A stretch of DNA of 39,918 nt from Desulfuromonadaceae bacterium (lineage in GTDB: Bacteria; Desulfobacterota; Desulfuromonadia; Geobacterales; Pseudopelobacteraceae): positions 1 through 39,918 of the forward strand of contig JAQTQX010000035.1 in assembly GCA_028712075.1 (NCBI GenBank). Direction: 5' to 3'. Position 1 is the stretch's first letter. Each line of letters opens with the position of its first letter. The position numbers were made by a program, and so were the translations under genes. The notes beneath the pieces were generated by a model, which saw only the letters and a list, made by a program, of their open reading frames with translations, was not told the DNA's origin and did not search any database. Of this stretch, positions 25,001 to 32,245 are shown one piece after another.

Positions 25001-25284
25001 CGCATCTCGACATCAAGCTTGTTGATCTCGTCACGGCCAGCCTTCAGACGCGCTTTTTTGCTCCCGACATCCGCCTTGGTATCGGCGAGCGTACTTTCCA
25101 TCTCTTCGGTAATTTTAGAAAAGCGCTCTTCCGGCCCTTCGGCCTTCTTCTGCCGTTGCTCCTGTGCCTTGTCCTTCTTCGCCGCATCAACCGCCGCATG
25201 GGCGATGCTAAATACACCGCCTGAGGTCCAGGTGAAAAAGAACATGACAATTGCCGCGATTATTCGTGAGTGTGTACGAAACAT
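22060..25284 (-). CDS. Exported transglutaminase-like protein A with ADP-ribosyltransferase-like C-terminal tip
   Basis: 1074 aa from ATG 25284 (GAGGG upstream). Signal peptide is 1-30 and the coiled coil ~35-165. The transglutaminase-like core is ~235-390, with Ala286 at the Cys position (QGNAFDTASLL), His358 and Asp387 kept. Beta domains run to ISGGLNGG (~847). The body closely matches paralogue B; the last ~227 residues do not. This tip has a hydrophobic segment (~909-927), then RHYTK (H944), GGPYLTN (Y986) and SFIDLRI (D1027), followed by CNFRGGTQLHHKGTLYFG. The H-Y-D order and spacing resemble the Tox-ART-HYD1 family of ADP-ribosylating polymorphic toxins. Toxicity, NAD use and export route are inferred. 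Confidence 0.76.
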   Translation of the reverse strand: MFRTHSRIIAAIVMFFFTWTSGGVFSIAHAAVDAAKKDKAQEQRQKKAEGPEERFSKITEEMESTLADTKADVGSKKARLKAGRDEINKLDVEMRGQFAETEKKLKDAKLPAEILERHRKFVKHYDDNLNELKRNIERVEKAKNNAEAETELRKVHDHLKRVKAPSRHQKLDPNNLPHRQPKAQKREPRMKKEEFDRDLKKDKHAWKSAKRIQVAASGSVAGLLTADDLAETVEVQFTPEIKAKALELGNNPVKIYEWVRNNIEFVPTWGSIQGAQMTLLTKQGNAFDTASLLIALLRAAGISARYATGTVELPIDKVMNWAGGFTDPNAALNFMASGGVPITGLRSGGKVVAARLEHVWVKAWIDYIPSRGAVHKEGDTWIPLDGSFKKYNYSDGVDFKTAVPFDGQGFAAQLRAAAIVNDQEGYVTNVSSSTIQTTLSDYNTRLENYVAQNLPNATAADILGKKDIIRKEQPILPASLPYKVVVTGVEASEVPASYRHNIKFDIPGTPNIDEYGELLATTGLSFSASLPQLAGKRVIVSFDPATPADKAIIDSYVAQQATTLPAYLIQVVPTVRIDNVVVATGPPVGMGIEQPLTISISALNSSQLVTHNLYAGDYAAIGLNPSKIALDVLQNRIDKNDFSDPVGEMLHQTTLSYWGEVDAFNDVIAKTIGVRNLRHPSELAATAKISLSWLWGLRAYGTYKSRNIDVKLDNQSVMAKVIDSTKEYAYMQQSGANSSFLEGAVFDQLFGKNIGDSISAVNAMKLANDQGIPIYGIDANNVAATLPKLQVSQEIRDEVANAVNAGLVVQIPKTNISHLGWNGIGYIITNPVDGTAAYRISGGLNGGDSPTEQAFVQPTPKLPAIGISAWLVSIMASNMGLKLKMAGGFIMGITSAAPVSIPVPMGNPWALLCALLLGLIVAAVKQAVDTANNNKRDNWVVLRHYTKMETVELILAETLQDLSGFFLYRLYGSAGGECPVADGGPYLTNDVFINPLFEIDRIKISTILGIKDPPPNNDPREVTSFIDLRINTTDYPNYLSEFNVCNFRGGTQLHHKGTLYFGSPNSYQQYRLVP

Positions 25285-25320
25285 GTATCCCTCAGTTGAT
25301 AGCAATCAAAATCATTTTTT

Positions 25321-25426
25321 GGACGCAGATAAAAGCCGATGAACGCTGATTAAACAAAGGCTAAATAAAAAACATCTTATTTTAGTTAAAATCTTAAATC
25401 CGTCTTTTCTGCGTTAATCTGCGTCC
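25321..25426. repeat. Inverted-repeat element, copy 1
   Basis: It begins GGACGCAGATAAAAGCCGAT and ends ATCTGCGTCC. The right arm, read in reverse, is GGACGCAGATTAACGCAG, so the two ~29-base arms form an imperfect inverted repeat around an AT-rich centre. After the right arm, CAAAGGCCTTATAA recalls the 3' end of the adjacent GxxExxY gene. Confidence 0.8.
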
Positions 25427-25455
25427 TATTCAAAGGCCTTATAAATCTTTTTCCC

Positions 25456-25558
25456 GAACGCAGATAAAGGCCGATAAACGCAGATCTGACAAGACCGAAA
25501 TCAAAATCGTCTTTTTTGTTCAAATCTTAATCCGCCTTTTCTGCGTTAATCTGCGTCC
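25456..25558. repeat. Inverted-repeat element, copy 2 (overlaps the 3' end of the GxxExxY gene)
   Basis: It begins GAACGCAGATAAAGGCCGAT and ends TTAATCTGCGTCC. Its right arm encodes the last residues (GTQINAEKAD) of the GxxExxY protein, so the gene's stop codon lies inside the element. Confidence 0.8.
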
Positions 25559-25949
25559 CATTGCTTTTCCTGTCATTATCAAAAGCCTTACGTCTTATCT
25601 CCGGTTTCGGCCCAAAGTTCACCAGCAGCCCGATTTCAATTTTCGTAGCCTTCAGATAATTCAACAACTGTGCTTCATGTTCAGGACAAAGGTTCCTGGC
25701 AGCCTTTATCTCGACGATGACTGATTCCTGTACAAGCAAATCGGTAAAGTACTCACCGACAACTGTTCCTTCATAAAGTACCTGTACGGGGCATTGCGCC
25801 CTTGCCGGAATTCCCATCCTTTCCAATTCAATCAACAACGCATTTTCATAGACCTTTTCCAGAAAACCGTAACCGAGAATGTTATAAACCCTGTAAAATG
25901 CTTCAATGATTTTTTCTGTTAGATCTTTGTGTTTATAAACGTCTTCCAT
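25527..25949 (-). CDS. GxxExxY family protein (PD-(D/E)xK-like)
   Basis: 140 aa. The motif GFLEKVYENAL (~residues 28-38) gives G-x2-E-x2-Y. It is followed by GEYFTDLLV, VIVEIKAA (E-x-K) and LNYLKATKIEIGLLVNFG, the standard order in this family, which is thought to have a PD-(D/E)xK-type nuclease fold. The biochemical role is unknown. The start ATG 25949 is preceded by AAGGCGG, which belongs to a repeat copy. The final ~10 residues are encoded by another repeat copy, so the native C-terminus has probably been replaced or is defined by the element. It lies upstream of transglutaminase-like gene A, separated by repeats. Confidence 0.85.
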   Translation of the reverse strand: MEDVYKHKDLTEKIIEAFYRVYNILGYGFLEKVYENALLIELERMGIPARAQCPVQVLYEGTVVGEYFTDLLVQESVIVEIKAARNLCPEHEAQLLNYLKATKIEIGLLVNFGPKPEIRRKAFDNDRKSNGTQINAEKAD

Positions 25950-25953
25950 TGAT

Positions 25954-25984
25954 TAATCCGCCTTTTCTGAGTAAATCTGCGACC
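25954..25984. repeat. Inverted-repeat element, right arm only (copy 3, partial)
   Basis: TAATCCGCCTTTTCTGAGTA and the following ATCTGCGACC match the right arm of the other copies with two or three changes. The next bases, CAAAAGACTTTATAATCC, match the flank of copy 1. It supplies the ribosome binding site of the GxxExxY gene. Confidence 0.7.
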
Positions 25985-26012
25985 TGTTCAAAAGACTTTA
26001 TAATCCTTTTTT

Positions 26013-26114
26013 GGACGCAGACAAAAGTTGATGAACACAGATTAAACAACACCAGAATCGAAATTTCTTTTTGGTTTAAATCTTTATCCGTCTTTTCTGC
26101 GCTAATCTGCGTAC
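26013..26114. repeat. Inverted-repeat element, copy 4
   Basis: It begins GGACGCAGACAAAAGTTGAT and ends CTAATCTGCGTACT, with ATTAAAC after the left arm as in copy 1. It lies upstream of the GxxExxY gene in a 380-base stretch (25950-26329) that has no gene other than repeat-derived short frames. Confidence 0.8.
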
Positions 26115-26222
26115 TATTGAAATATGTCGTAAATGCACTCATCAGAATTACATCTTAATTAATTTGAATAATACAATTAAGATACGCCAAACTACTGCAA
26201 ATCAAGGTTTGTGTCAATCCAT

Positions 26223-26228
26223 TATAAT
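26223..26228 (+). promoter_or_regulatory. Candidate -10 box for the APH/kinase operon
   Basis: A perfect TATAAT lies about 100 bases before the chosen start at 26330, in the AT-rich gap. I see no good -35 box 16-18 bases upstream, so this is a weak call. Confidence 0.25.
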
Positions 26229-26329
26229 TGTATTTAAATCTTGCAAATACTATTAAACTCAACAATCAAAATTATGTCTATCGGGGCATGGCATCTTGCA
26301 GTTACCATGGGTTATGGTATCCTGAACGC

Positions 26330-27910
26330 ATGTCTCCGTCTGCCATAACGCCATACATTCCGGAGCTGCTCCGGAATCCCCGCCTGTACCCGGTTCAGAC
26401 AACTTCAGTCGAACTGGTCCAGACTCACGTTTCCTGGTTGTTTCTCACCGATACCCATGTCTTCAAAATAAAAAAACCGGTAAATTTCGGTTTTCTTGAT
26501 TTTTCCACACTTGAACTCAGGCACTTTTACTGTCAGGAGGAACTTCGCCTCAATCGTCGCCTCTGCCCGGATATCTATGAGCAGGTTATTCCGCTACGGG
26601 AGAACGGTTCACAGGCTTCATTCCGTGGTGATGGCGCCATCATCGACTACGCGGTTATGATGAAGCGTCTGCCTGCTGACAGGATGCTTGATGCGCTGAT
26701 CAACAGTAACAGACTTTTTGTAGATGACATCCGGGTTATCGTACACCAGATAAGCGCATTCCACGCTCACGCCGCCATGTCACCATATATTTCAGGATTT
26801 GGCTCACTCGACCAGATCCGTTTCAACTGGCAGGAGAACTTTGATCAGACGCTGCCGTTTACGACCTCCACACTTCCTCAGGCTGTCAGAAACAGTATTA
26901 TTACTTTTGTGGAAGATTTTATGCGTGAACATGCAGAGCATTTTGCGGAGCGCGTTGAGAATGGCTATATACGGGAGTGTGACGGGGATATTCACCTCGG
27001 CAATATCTGCCTGACGAATGGCACCGCATATATTTTTGACTGCATTGAATTTAACGAGCGTTTTCGTTATTCAGACACCGCCGCCGATATTGCATTTCTT
27101 CTTATGGATCTCGATTTTCACGGGCGTCGTGATCTCGCTAATTCCGCACTGTACGAATATATTTCTGCTTCCGGCGACGAAAACAGTGCCGTATTGATTG
27201 TTTTTTACAAAGTATATCGTGCCTTTGTGCGAGGCAAGGTTGAAAGCATGCAGCTTCTCGACAGCGGCATCACCGGCAAGACCCGAACTACGGCTGAACA
27301 ACGGGCCGTCCGTTATTTCCGGTTGGCCCGGGGCTACTGTGTGATGCAGCGACTCCCTCCCACCCTTTTTATTACCTGCGGCACGATGGGGTGCGGCAAG
27401 AGCACACTGGTTGCGGCACTGGCCTTTGAGCTGGGGGTGGCGTCCTACAGCTCGGATATCGTACGCAAAAAGCTGGTGGGATTGCCGCCAGACACCCCGG
27501 CACGGACCCCGTTTGGTGAAGGGCTCTACAGCAACAGTATGAATCTTGCCACCTATACTTATCTTGAAAAGATGGCAGCGGCAGAGTTGACAGCCGGGCG
27601 TTCCGTCGTTATCGATGCCGGTTTTGCAAGCGCTGTAGAACGATCCCGATTTGCCGAATGTGCCGCTTTACATCAGGCCACCTTTGTCGTTTTGTTCACA
27701 CAGTGCGAGCCTGCCGAGCAACTCCACCGTCTGCGCGAGCGTGCTGCCCGCGGCTACTCCGTTTCCGACGGCAGAGAAGAACTGTTAAAGTTGCAGGAAC
27801 GTGGCTTTGAGCCCCCTGACCTGTTAGATGGCAACGTCATCCCTTGTAATACCGGCACACCGGTTGAACATATTCTGGACATGGTATATGAGAGGCTGTT
27901 CACATCATGA
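26330..27910 (+). CDS. Bifunctional aminoglycoside phosphotransferase-like / P-loop kinase-like protein
   Basis: 526 aa. The N-terminal half is an APH/choline-kinase-like domain: KIKKPVNFGFLDFSTLELR (N-lobe), CDGDIHLGNI (~residue 217, catalytic-loop equivalent of HGDLHxGN) and FDCIEFNERFRYSDTAADIA (metal-binding DxxE region). The C-terminal half has Walker A GTMGCGKST (~residue 351) and a zeta-toxin/AAA_33-like kinase fold. This fusion is widespread and conserved; its substrate is unknown and antibiotic resistance should not be assumed. I chose ATG 26330 because homology starts close after it; ATG 26288 is an alternative and neither has a strong ribosome binding site. The stop overlaps the next start (ATGA). 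Confidence 0.85.
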   Translation: MSPSAITPYIPELLRNPRLYPVQTTSVELVQTHVSWLFLTDTHVFKIKKPVNFGFLDFSTLELRHFYCQEELRLNRRLCPDIYEQVIPLRENGSQASFRGDGAIIDYAVMMKRLPADRMLDALINSNRLFVDDIRVIVHQISAFHAHAAMSPYISGFGSLDQIRFNWQENFDQTLPFTTSTLPQAVRNSIITFVEDFMREHAEHFAERVENGYIRECDGDIHLGNICLTNGTAYIFDCIEFNERFRYSDTAADIAFLLMDLDFHGRRDLANSALYEYISASGDENSAVLIVFYKVYRAFVRGKVESMQLLDSGITGKTRTTAEQRAVRYFRLARGYCVMQRLPPTLFITCGTMGCGKSTLVAALAFELGVASYSSDIVRKKLVGLPPDTPARTPFGEGLYSNSMNLATYTYLEKMAAAELTAGRSVVIDAGFASAVERSRFAECAALHQATFVVLFTQCEPAEQLHRLRERAARGYSVSDGREELLKLQERGFEPPDLLDGNVIPCNTGTPVEHILDMVYERLFTS

Positions 27911-28161
27911 GACGTCTGTTCACAAGCATCATACGCCGTCTGCAACTGCGGGAATCGTGGATTATATTCTTTATTCTCGGCATCATCATGATGACGTTTC
28001 CCTTTCTGAGTATTTTCAACAGAGCGGTACTGCTGTTCGGCGTGCCATTGATGTTTTTCTATCTGACCGCTGGCTGGGCTGTTTCGATCTTTGTTATCTA
28101 TTTATTCATGATCGCCAGCCGTCATGAAAAAATACCAGGTGATGACAGGACACAACAATGA
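27907..28161 (+). CDS. Small two-helix membrane protein, accessory to symporter-type sensor
   Basis: 84 aa. Two membrane helices (~residues 19-40 and 45-70; IIFFILGIIMMTFPFLSIFN and LMFFYLTAGWAVSIFVIYLF) follow a basic amphipathic start. It overlaps the upstream gene by four bases and the downstream symporter-PP2C gene by four bases. Small DUF485/DUF4212-like proteins are commonly paired with SSS-type transporters, and one (CbrX) overlaps the sensor kinase CbrA in Pseudomonas. A partner role for the symporter domain is therefore likely. The family assignment is by size, topology and position. Confidence 0.75.
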   Translation: MRRLFTSIIRRLQLRESWIIFFILGIIMMTFPFLSIFNRAVLLFGVPLMFFYLTAGWAVSIFVIYLFMIASRHEKIPGDDRTQQ

Positions 28162-31100
28162 GCGGCGTTATCTCTTCAGTTGCCGCCATGTCGATTCTGT
28201 ACACAGTGCTGCTGTTTCTTGTCGCATGGTACGCGCACCATCGCAGTGAAACCGGCAGAAGCATTGTTAACAATCCCATCATATATTCTCTGTCACTCGG
28301 CGTATACTGCACATCCTGGACCTTCTACGGCAGTGTCGGCAAAGCAGCCACAACCGGCATTGATTTTCTGTTCATATACCTCGGCCCCTCGTTGATGGCA
28401 TTTTCCTGGCTGTTTCTGCTACGCCGTATCGTCACAATCAGCAAAGATCATAACATCACTTCGATTGCCGATTTTCTCAGTCAGCGATATGGAAAATCGC
28501 CCTGGCCCGGCGCACTTGTCACACTGATCTCATTCTTCGGCATCATGCCCTATATTGCACTGCAGCTGAAGGCGGTATCGACAACTTTTGCCATGCTGAA
28601 CGGCACTGACAGTGCCTCATCATCCTACACGTTACCCGGCACGGGTGCTACTATCCCGACCGGATTGGTGCTGGCCTTGATACTATCCCTCTTCAGCATC
28701 ATGTTCGGTGCCAGAAGACTGGCCTCATCTGAGCGGCATGAGGGGCTCGTAGCGGCGGTTGCATTTGAGTCGCTCGTCAAGCTTATTGCGTTGTTGGCTG
28801 TCGGACTGTTCGTTACGTACGGGCTTTTTGATGGTTTTTTTGATATTTTTACCACCTTCAAGTCAGTCGATCCGGAGAAATTTTCCCGGCTTTTTACGCT
28901 GGCGCAGCCACAAAACGATCCCGAGTACATTTCAACATTTACCCTGCTCTTTTTGTCTATGGGAGCGATCATGTTCCTGCCACGACAATTTCATGTCATG
29001 GTCATTGAAAATTCAGATGAACGTCACATTGCCACCGCAATGTGGCTCTTCCCGGTGTATCTCTTCCTGATCAATCTGTTCATCATGCCGATTGCCATCG
29101 GCGGTATCCTGACTACCGGCAGCAGCAGTATGGCGGACTATTTTGTTCTGCTTCTGCCACGCTTGGCCGGATATGACGGCATCGCCATGCTCGCCTTTCT
29201 TGGTGGCCTGTCCGCTGCTGCCGGAATGGTGATGGTTGAATCTATTGCCATTTCTACCATGCTGCTCAACCATATTTTCATGCCGGTTATTATCCGCTTT
29301 ACCCCCCAATCCTGGTTTCCCGTTCTGCTGATCAATATCAAGCGCTGCGGGATTGTTCTGGTTGTCATGCTCGGATATTTCTATTTTCAGGTCATAGGTG
29401 ATTCATACACTCTGGTAAATATGGGGCTGATCTCTTTCGCCGCCGCCATTCAGTTTTTACCGGCGATGCTTGGCGGCCTCTACTGGAAACGGGGTAACAA
29501 AGCCGGTGCAATCAGCGGAATGCTGTTCGGCTTTCTGATCTGGCTCTACACTCTGCTGCTCCCATCATTCAGCAAATCAGGCTGGGTTTCGGAAACTCTT
29601 CTTTCAGATGGTCCCTTTGGCATTGCCTTGCTGAAACCGACTGCGCTGTTTGAACTCACCGGCATGGACCTTTGGAGCCATTCACTATTCTGGAGCATGC
29701 TTTTCAATATCAGCTCGTATATTATTTGTTCCATTATTTTACAGCAAAATGAGCAGGAACGAGATCAGGCGCACAAATTCATCGGTGTTTTCGAACGGGA
29801 AGAATCCCTCCGTCGGGGTGAACGGACGCGGTTGTCCAAACCGGTCAGCACGGATCAACTTGTCACTCTCATGAGCAAATTTATCGGTGCAACCGAAGCC
29901 AGGAAGGCGCTCGATTCATATGCAAGCAGCCGCACTCTTACTGACGTTGAAATGGTTTCTGAATTTGAACTGCCAAATTTGAAACGCTATACAGAAAGAA
30001 CCTTGGCCGGATCGGTCGGCGGCGCTGCCGCCAAAGCCATAGTAAACAACTTTCTTTCAGGAATCGGTTCCAGCATGGAACCGGTGTACGATATTTTCAG
30101 TACCGTTCGCACCAATCTCAACCAGAATCGCGAATCGCTGTTCGTCAGGCTGAAAGCATCAGAAATCATCAATCGTACCCTGGATTTACAGGAGATAATG
30201 GATGACCTGCTCACGCTTCTGGCGCACGAATTCAATCTGGATGCGGCTCTCATTTTTACAAAAGGCGATGATGGTACCTATACCTCTCTCAGCGTTCAGG
30301 GTGATGCTATCGCCGCACATACACCATCAGGCTGCAATCCGGAATATGTACCGTTTCTGGATCATGTCTATCAGACGCAGAAAACCGTTTTCTTAAATGA
30401 TATGCGACTGGGGCACCCTGTTTTTTCACTCGAACAATGCGTTGCAAACGGGTATATTTCATGCGCATTTATCCCCGTTTATCGTGAAGGTGAACAGGTA
30501 GTCGCCATCATCTCACTGTTTTCAAAATCAATTGCCGGACTCTTCACCCAGGAGTTTGTGGAATTACTCTCCAGCCTCGCCGGGCAACTCGCTCAGGCGA
30601 TTACAATAGTCCGTGAAGTTGAAGCCAGAGATCTCGAACGCAACCAGAAAGAAATGGCACTCCTGGAGACAGCACGAATCACCCGCGACATGGAGATTGC
30701 CCAGCAGATCCAGAAATCATTTCTTCCTGATACGGCTCCGGAAATTTCCGGCGTTGATATTGCGGGACGCTGTGTCTCGGCCGCTCTTGTCGGTGGAGAT
30801 TATTACGATTTTTTTCTGCGCGATGATGAAACGGTTGACATCGTAATAGCCGACGTTTCAGGACATAGTGTGGGAGCCGCTCTGATCATGTCGGAAGTGC
30901 GCACCCTTTTGAGAGCAGAAGTTAACTCTACTCAACGCCCTCACCGCATGCTTGAAACGCTGAATACCCAACTGCACGATGATCTGTCTCGTGCAGAGCT
31001 GTTTATCACCATGTTTTATGCAAAATACAATTCTGCGACCGGTCTCCTCTGCTATTCGAATGCAGGTCATAACTATCCGATAATACTTCGTTCGAGCAGC

Positions 31101-31406
31101 GCAATGGTGCAAGAGCTGGATACTGACGGCCTGATATTTGGCGTAAATCAGGAAGTCAGTTTTGAGGAACTTTCTGTTACTCTCTTCAGAGGTGATACGT
31201 TGCTGCTGTATACGGATGGACTTACCGAAGCCTGCGCACATAGCGGCGAAATGTTCGGTACTTCCGGTCTGTACAGCCACCTCGCTACCGTCGCTCACCT
31301 TCCGGCCCGGGAAATAATAGATTCGTGTTACGATAAAATCCGTGTACATACCGGATCGGAACATCTTCAGGATGATATATCGATTGTGGTAGTCAAAATA
31401 CTCTGA
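28158..31406 (+). CDS. Sodium/solute symporter-GAF-PP2C (SpoIIE/RsbU-type) phosphatase
   Basis: 1082 aa. Residues ~1-525 form an SSS-family symporter with about 13 membrane helices (e.g. CTSWTFYGSVGKA near 50, as in CbrA-type sensors). After a linker, a GAF-like domain spans ~660-820. A short coiled coil (QIQKSFLPD) leads to the PP2C domain ~850-1080, with VGGDYYDF (~878) and IADVSGHSVGAAL (~899), which carry the Mn-binding Asp residues. There is no HisKA, HATPase or receiver domain. RsbU/SpoIIE phosphatases dephosphorylate STAS antagonists, and such a STAS gene follows at once. It probably senses an external solute or its transport and outputs to the partner switch; the ligand is unknown. 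Confidence 0.9.
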   Translation: MSGVISSVAAMSILYTVLLFLVAWYAHHRSETGRSIVNNPIIYSLSLGVYCTSWTFYGSVGKAATTGIDFLFIYLGPSLMAFSWLFLLRRIVTISKDHNITSIADFLSQRYGKSPWPGALVTLISFFGIMPYIALQLKAVSTTFAMLNGTDSASSSYTLPGTGATIPTGLVLALILSLFSIMFGARRLASSERHEGLVAAVAFESLVKLIALLAVGLFVTYGLFDGFFDIFTTFKSVDPEKFSRLFTLAQPQNDPEYISTFTLLFLSMGAIMFLPRQFHVMVIENSDERHIATAMWLFPVYLFLINLFIMPIAIGGILTTGSSSMADYFVLLLPRLAGYDGIAMLAFLGGLSAAAGMVMVESIAISTMLLNHIFMPVIIRFTPQSWFPVLLINIKRCGIVLVVMLGYFYFQVIGDSYTLVNMGLISFAAAIQFLPAMLGGLYWKRGNKAGAISGMLFGFLIWLYTLLLPSFSKSGWVSETLLSDGPFGIALLKPTALFELTGMDLWSHSLFWSMLFNISSYIICSIILQQNEQERDQAHKFIGVFEREESLRRGERTRLSKPVSTDQLVTLMSKFIGATEARKALDSYASSRTLTDVEMVSEFELPNLKRYTERTLAGSVGGAAAKAIVNNFLSGIGSSMEPVYDIFSTVRTNLNQNRESLFVRLKASEIINRTLDLQEIMDDLLTLLAHEFNLDAALIFTKGDDGTYTSLSVQGDAIAAHTPSGCNPEYVPFLDHVYQTQKTVFLNDMRLGHPVFSLEQCVANGYISCAFIPVYREGEQVVAIISLFSKSIAGLFTQEFVELLSSLAGQLAQAITIVREVEARDLERNQKEMALLETARITRDMEIAQQIQKSFLPDTAPEISGVDIAGRCVSAALVGGDYYDFFLRDDETVDIVIADVSGHSVGAALIMSEVRTLLRAEVNSTQRPHRMLETLNTQLHDDLSRAELFITMFYAKYNSATGLLCYSNAGHNYPIILRSSSAMVQELDTDGLIFGVNQEVSFEELSVTLFRGDTLLLYTDGLTEACAHSGEMFGTSGLYSHLATVAHLPAREIIDSCYDKIRVHTGSEHLQDDISIVVVKIL

Positions 31407-31423
31407 GAAAGAGAGGTACATAC

Positions 31424-31762
31424 ATGAACATCAAAATGGAACAGAACGAAGGGGTTGTCGTGTTGTTTGTCAGGGAAGATCGTCTTGACGCAAACAATTC
31501 TGAAGAGCTTAAAAGAGAGCTGCATCGTCACTTTGACAGTGGAAAAAAAAATCTGATCATCGATCTCGCCGAAATCCACTTTATCGACAGTTCCGGCCTC
31601 GGCGCACTTGTGTCGGCTTACAAAAATGCATCTCTCATGCATGGTACACTCAAATTGTCGGGCCTGCAGTCCCAGGTGAAGTCGATGTTCGAGTTGACAC
31701 GACTGTACCGGGTCTTTGATATTTTTTCGACCGTAGACGATGCATTGCTCAGTTACAAATAA
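31424..31762 (+). CDS. STAS-domain anti-sigma factor antagonist
   Basis: 112 aa, a single STAS domain. The phosphorylation loop reads FIDSSGLGALVSAYK (D55, S56, S57), the standard position of the serine that RsbW-type kinases phosphorylate and PP2C phosphatases clear. It lies 17 bases after the phosphatase gene, behind GAGAGG, and directly before the RsbW-like kinase, so the three genes form one partner-switching module. No sigma factor is present in the window. Confidence 0.93.
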   Translation: MNIKMEQNEGVVVLFVREDRLDANNSEELKRELHRHFDSGKKNLIIDLAEIHFIDSSGLGALVSAYKNASLMHGTLKLSGLQSQVKSMFELTRLYRVFDIFSTVDDALLSYK

Positions 31763-31785
31763 CTGTGCGAAATGATTCCCCACCA

Positions 31786-32232
31786 ATGAATAATGATATT
31801 ACTATAGAAATAACCATGCCTGCCACTACCTGTCACCTGCGCCTGATTGGCAGAATCAGCGAAATACTGGCAGAAGAGATCGGAAACAGAGATGCTGACC
31901 GCGCAGCATTATGCGAGCTGCTCTCCGTTGTATTGACCGAAGGGGTTGTCAATGTCATTAAACATGCCTGTCTATCAGATCTGAATAATGAAATACGCAT
32001 ACGGATAAGTTGTTCTCGTGGCATTCTAATCATTATGATCTATGACAACGGCATCGGTTTTGATCTGGATGCCATACCGGACCCCACCTTTATCACACCC
32101 GCACTGACAGATAAAGGGCGCGGTATATTTATTCTGCGCTCTTTGATGGATATGGTATCGTACCGCCATGCAAACGGGAGCAATGTACTGGAAATGACGA
32201 AAAAACTCGACAGTGAAAAAATTACGGGATGA
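31786..32232 (+). CDS. RsbW-like serine kinase / anti-sigma factor (HATPase_c)
   Basis: 148 aa. A GHKL ATPase fold with N-box TEGVVNVIKHA (E52, N56, H60), G1 box IYDNGIGFD (D87, G89, G91) and G2 box DKGRGIFILRSL (~109-120), so it should bind ATP. It would phosphorylate the STAS protein encoded just upstream and bind an unknown output partner. ATG 31786 starts at the point where family homology begins; GTG 31765 is possible and neither has a clear ribosome binding site, fitting coupling to the STAS gene. Confidence 0.9.
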   Translation: MNNDITIEITMPATTCHLRLIGRISEILAEEIGNRDADRAALCELLSVVLTEGVVNVIKHACLSDLNNEIRIRISCSRGILIIMIYDNGIGFDLDAIPDPTFITPALTDKGRGIFILRSLMDMVSYRHANGSNVLEMTKKLDSEKITG

Positions 32233-32245
32233 CAGGGGCACCATA

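Noticed and set aside
25321..26114. CRISPR array suggested by spaced repeats
   Set aside because: The copies are long inverted-repeat units, unevenly spaced, interrupted by a gene and without unique spacers of constant length; no cas genes are present.
25933..26142. 69-aa minus-strand frame with TQISAEKTD-type peptides
   Set aside because: It is a translation of the inverted-repeat elements themselves, with no independent ribosome binding site or fold.
26330..27910. Aminoglycoside resistance gene
   Set aside because: The APH-like domain belongs to a widespread fusion with a P-loop kinase domain of unknown substrate, and nothing points to drug modification.
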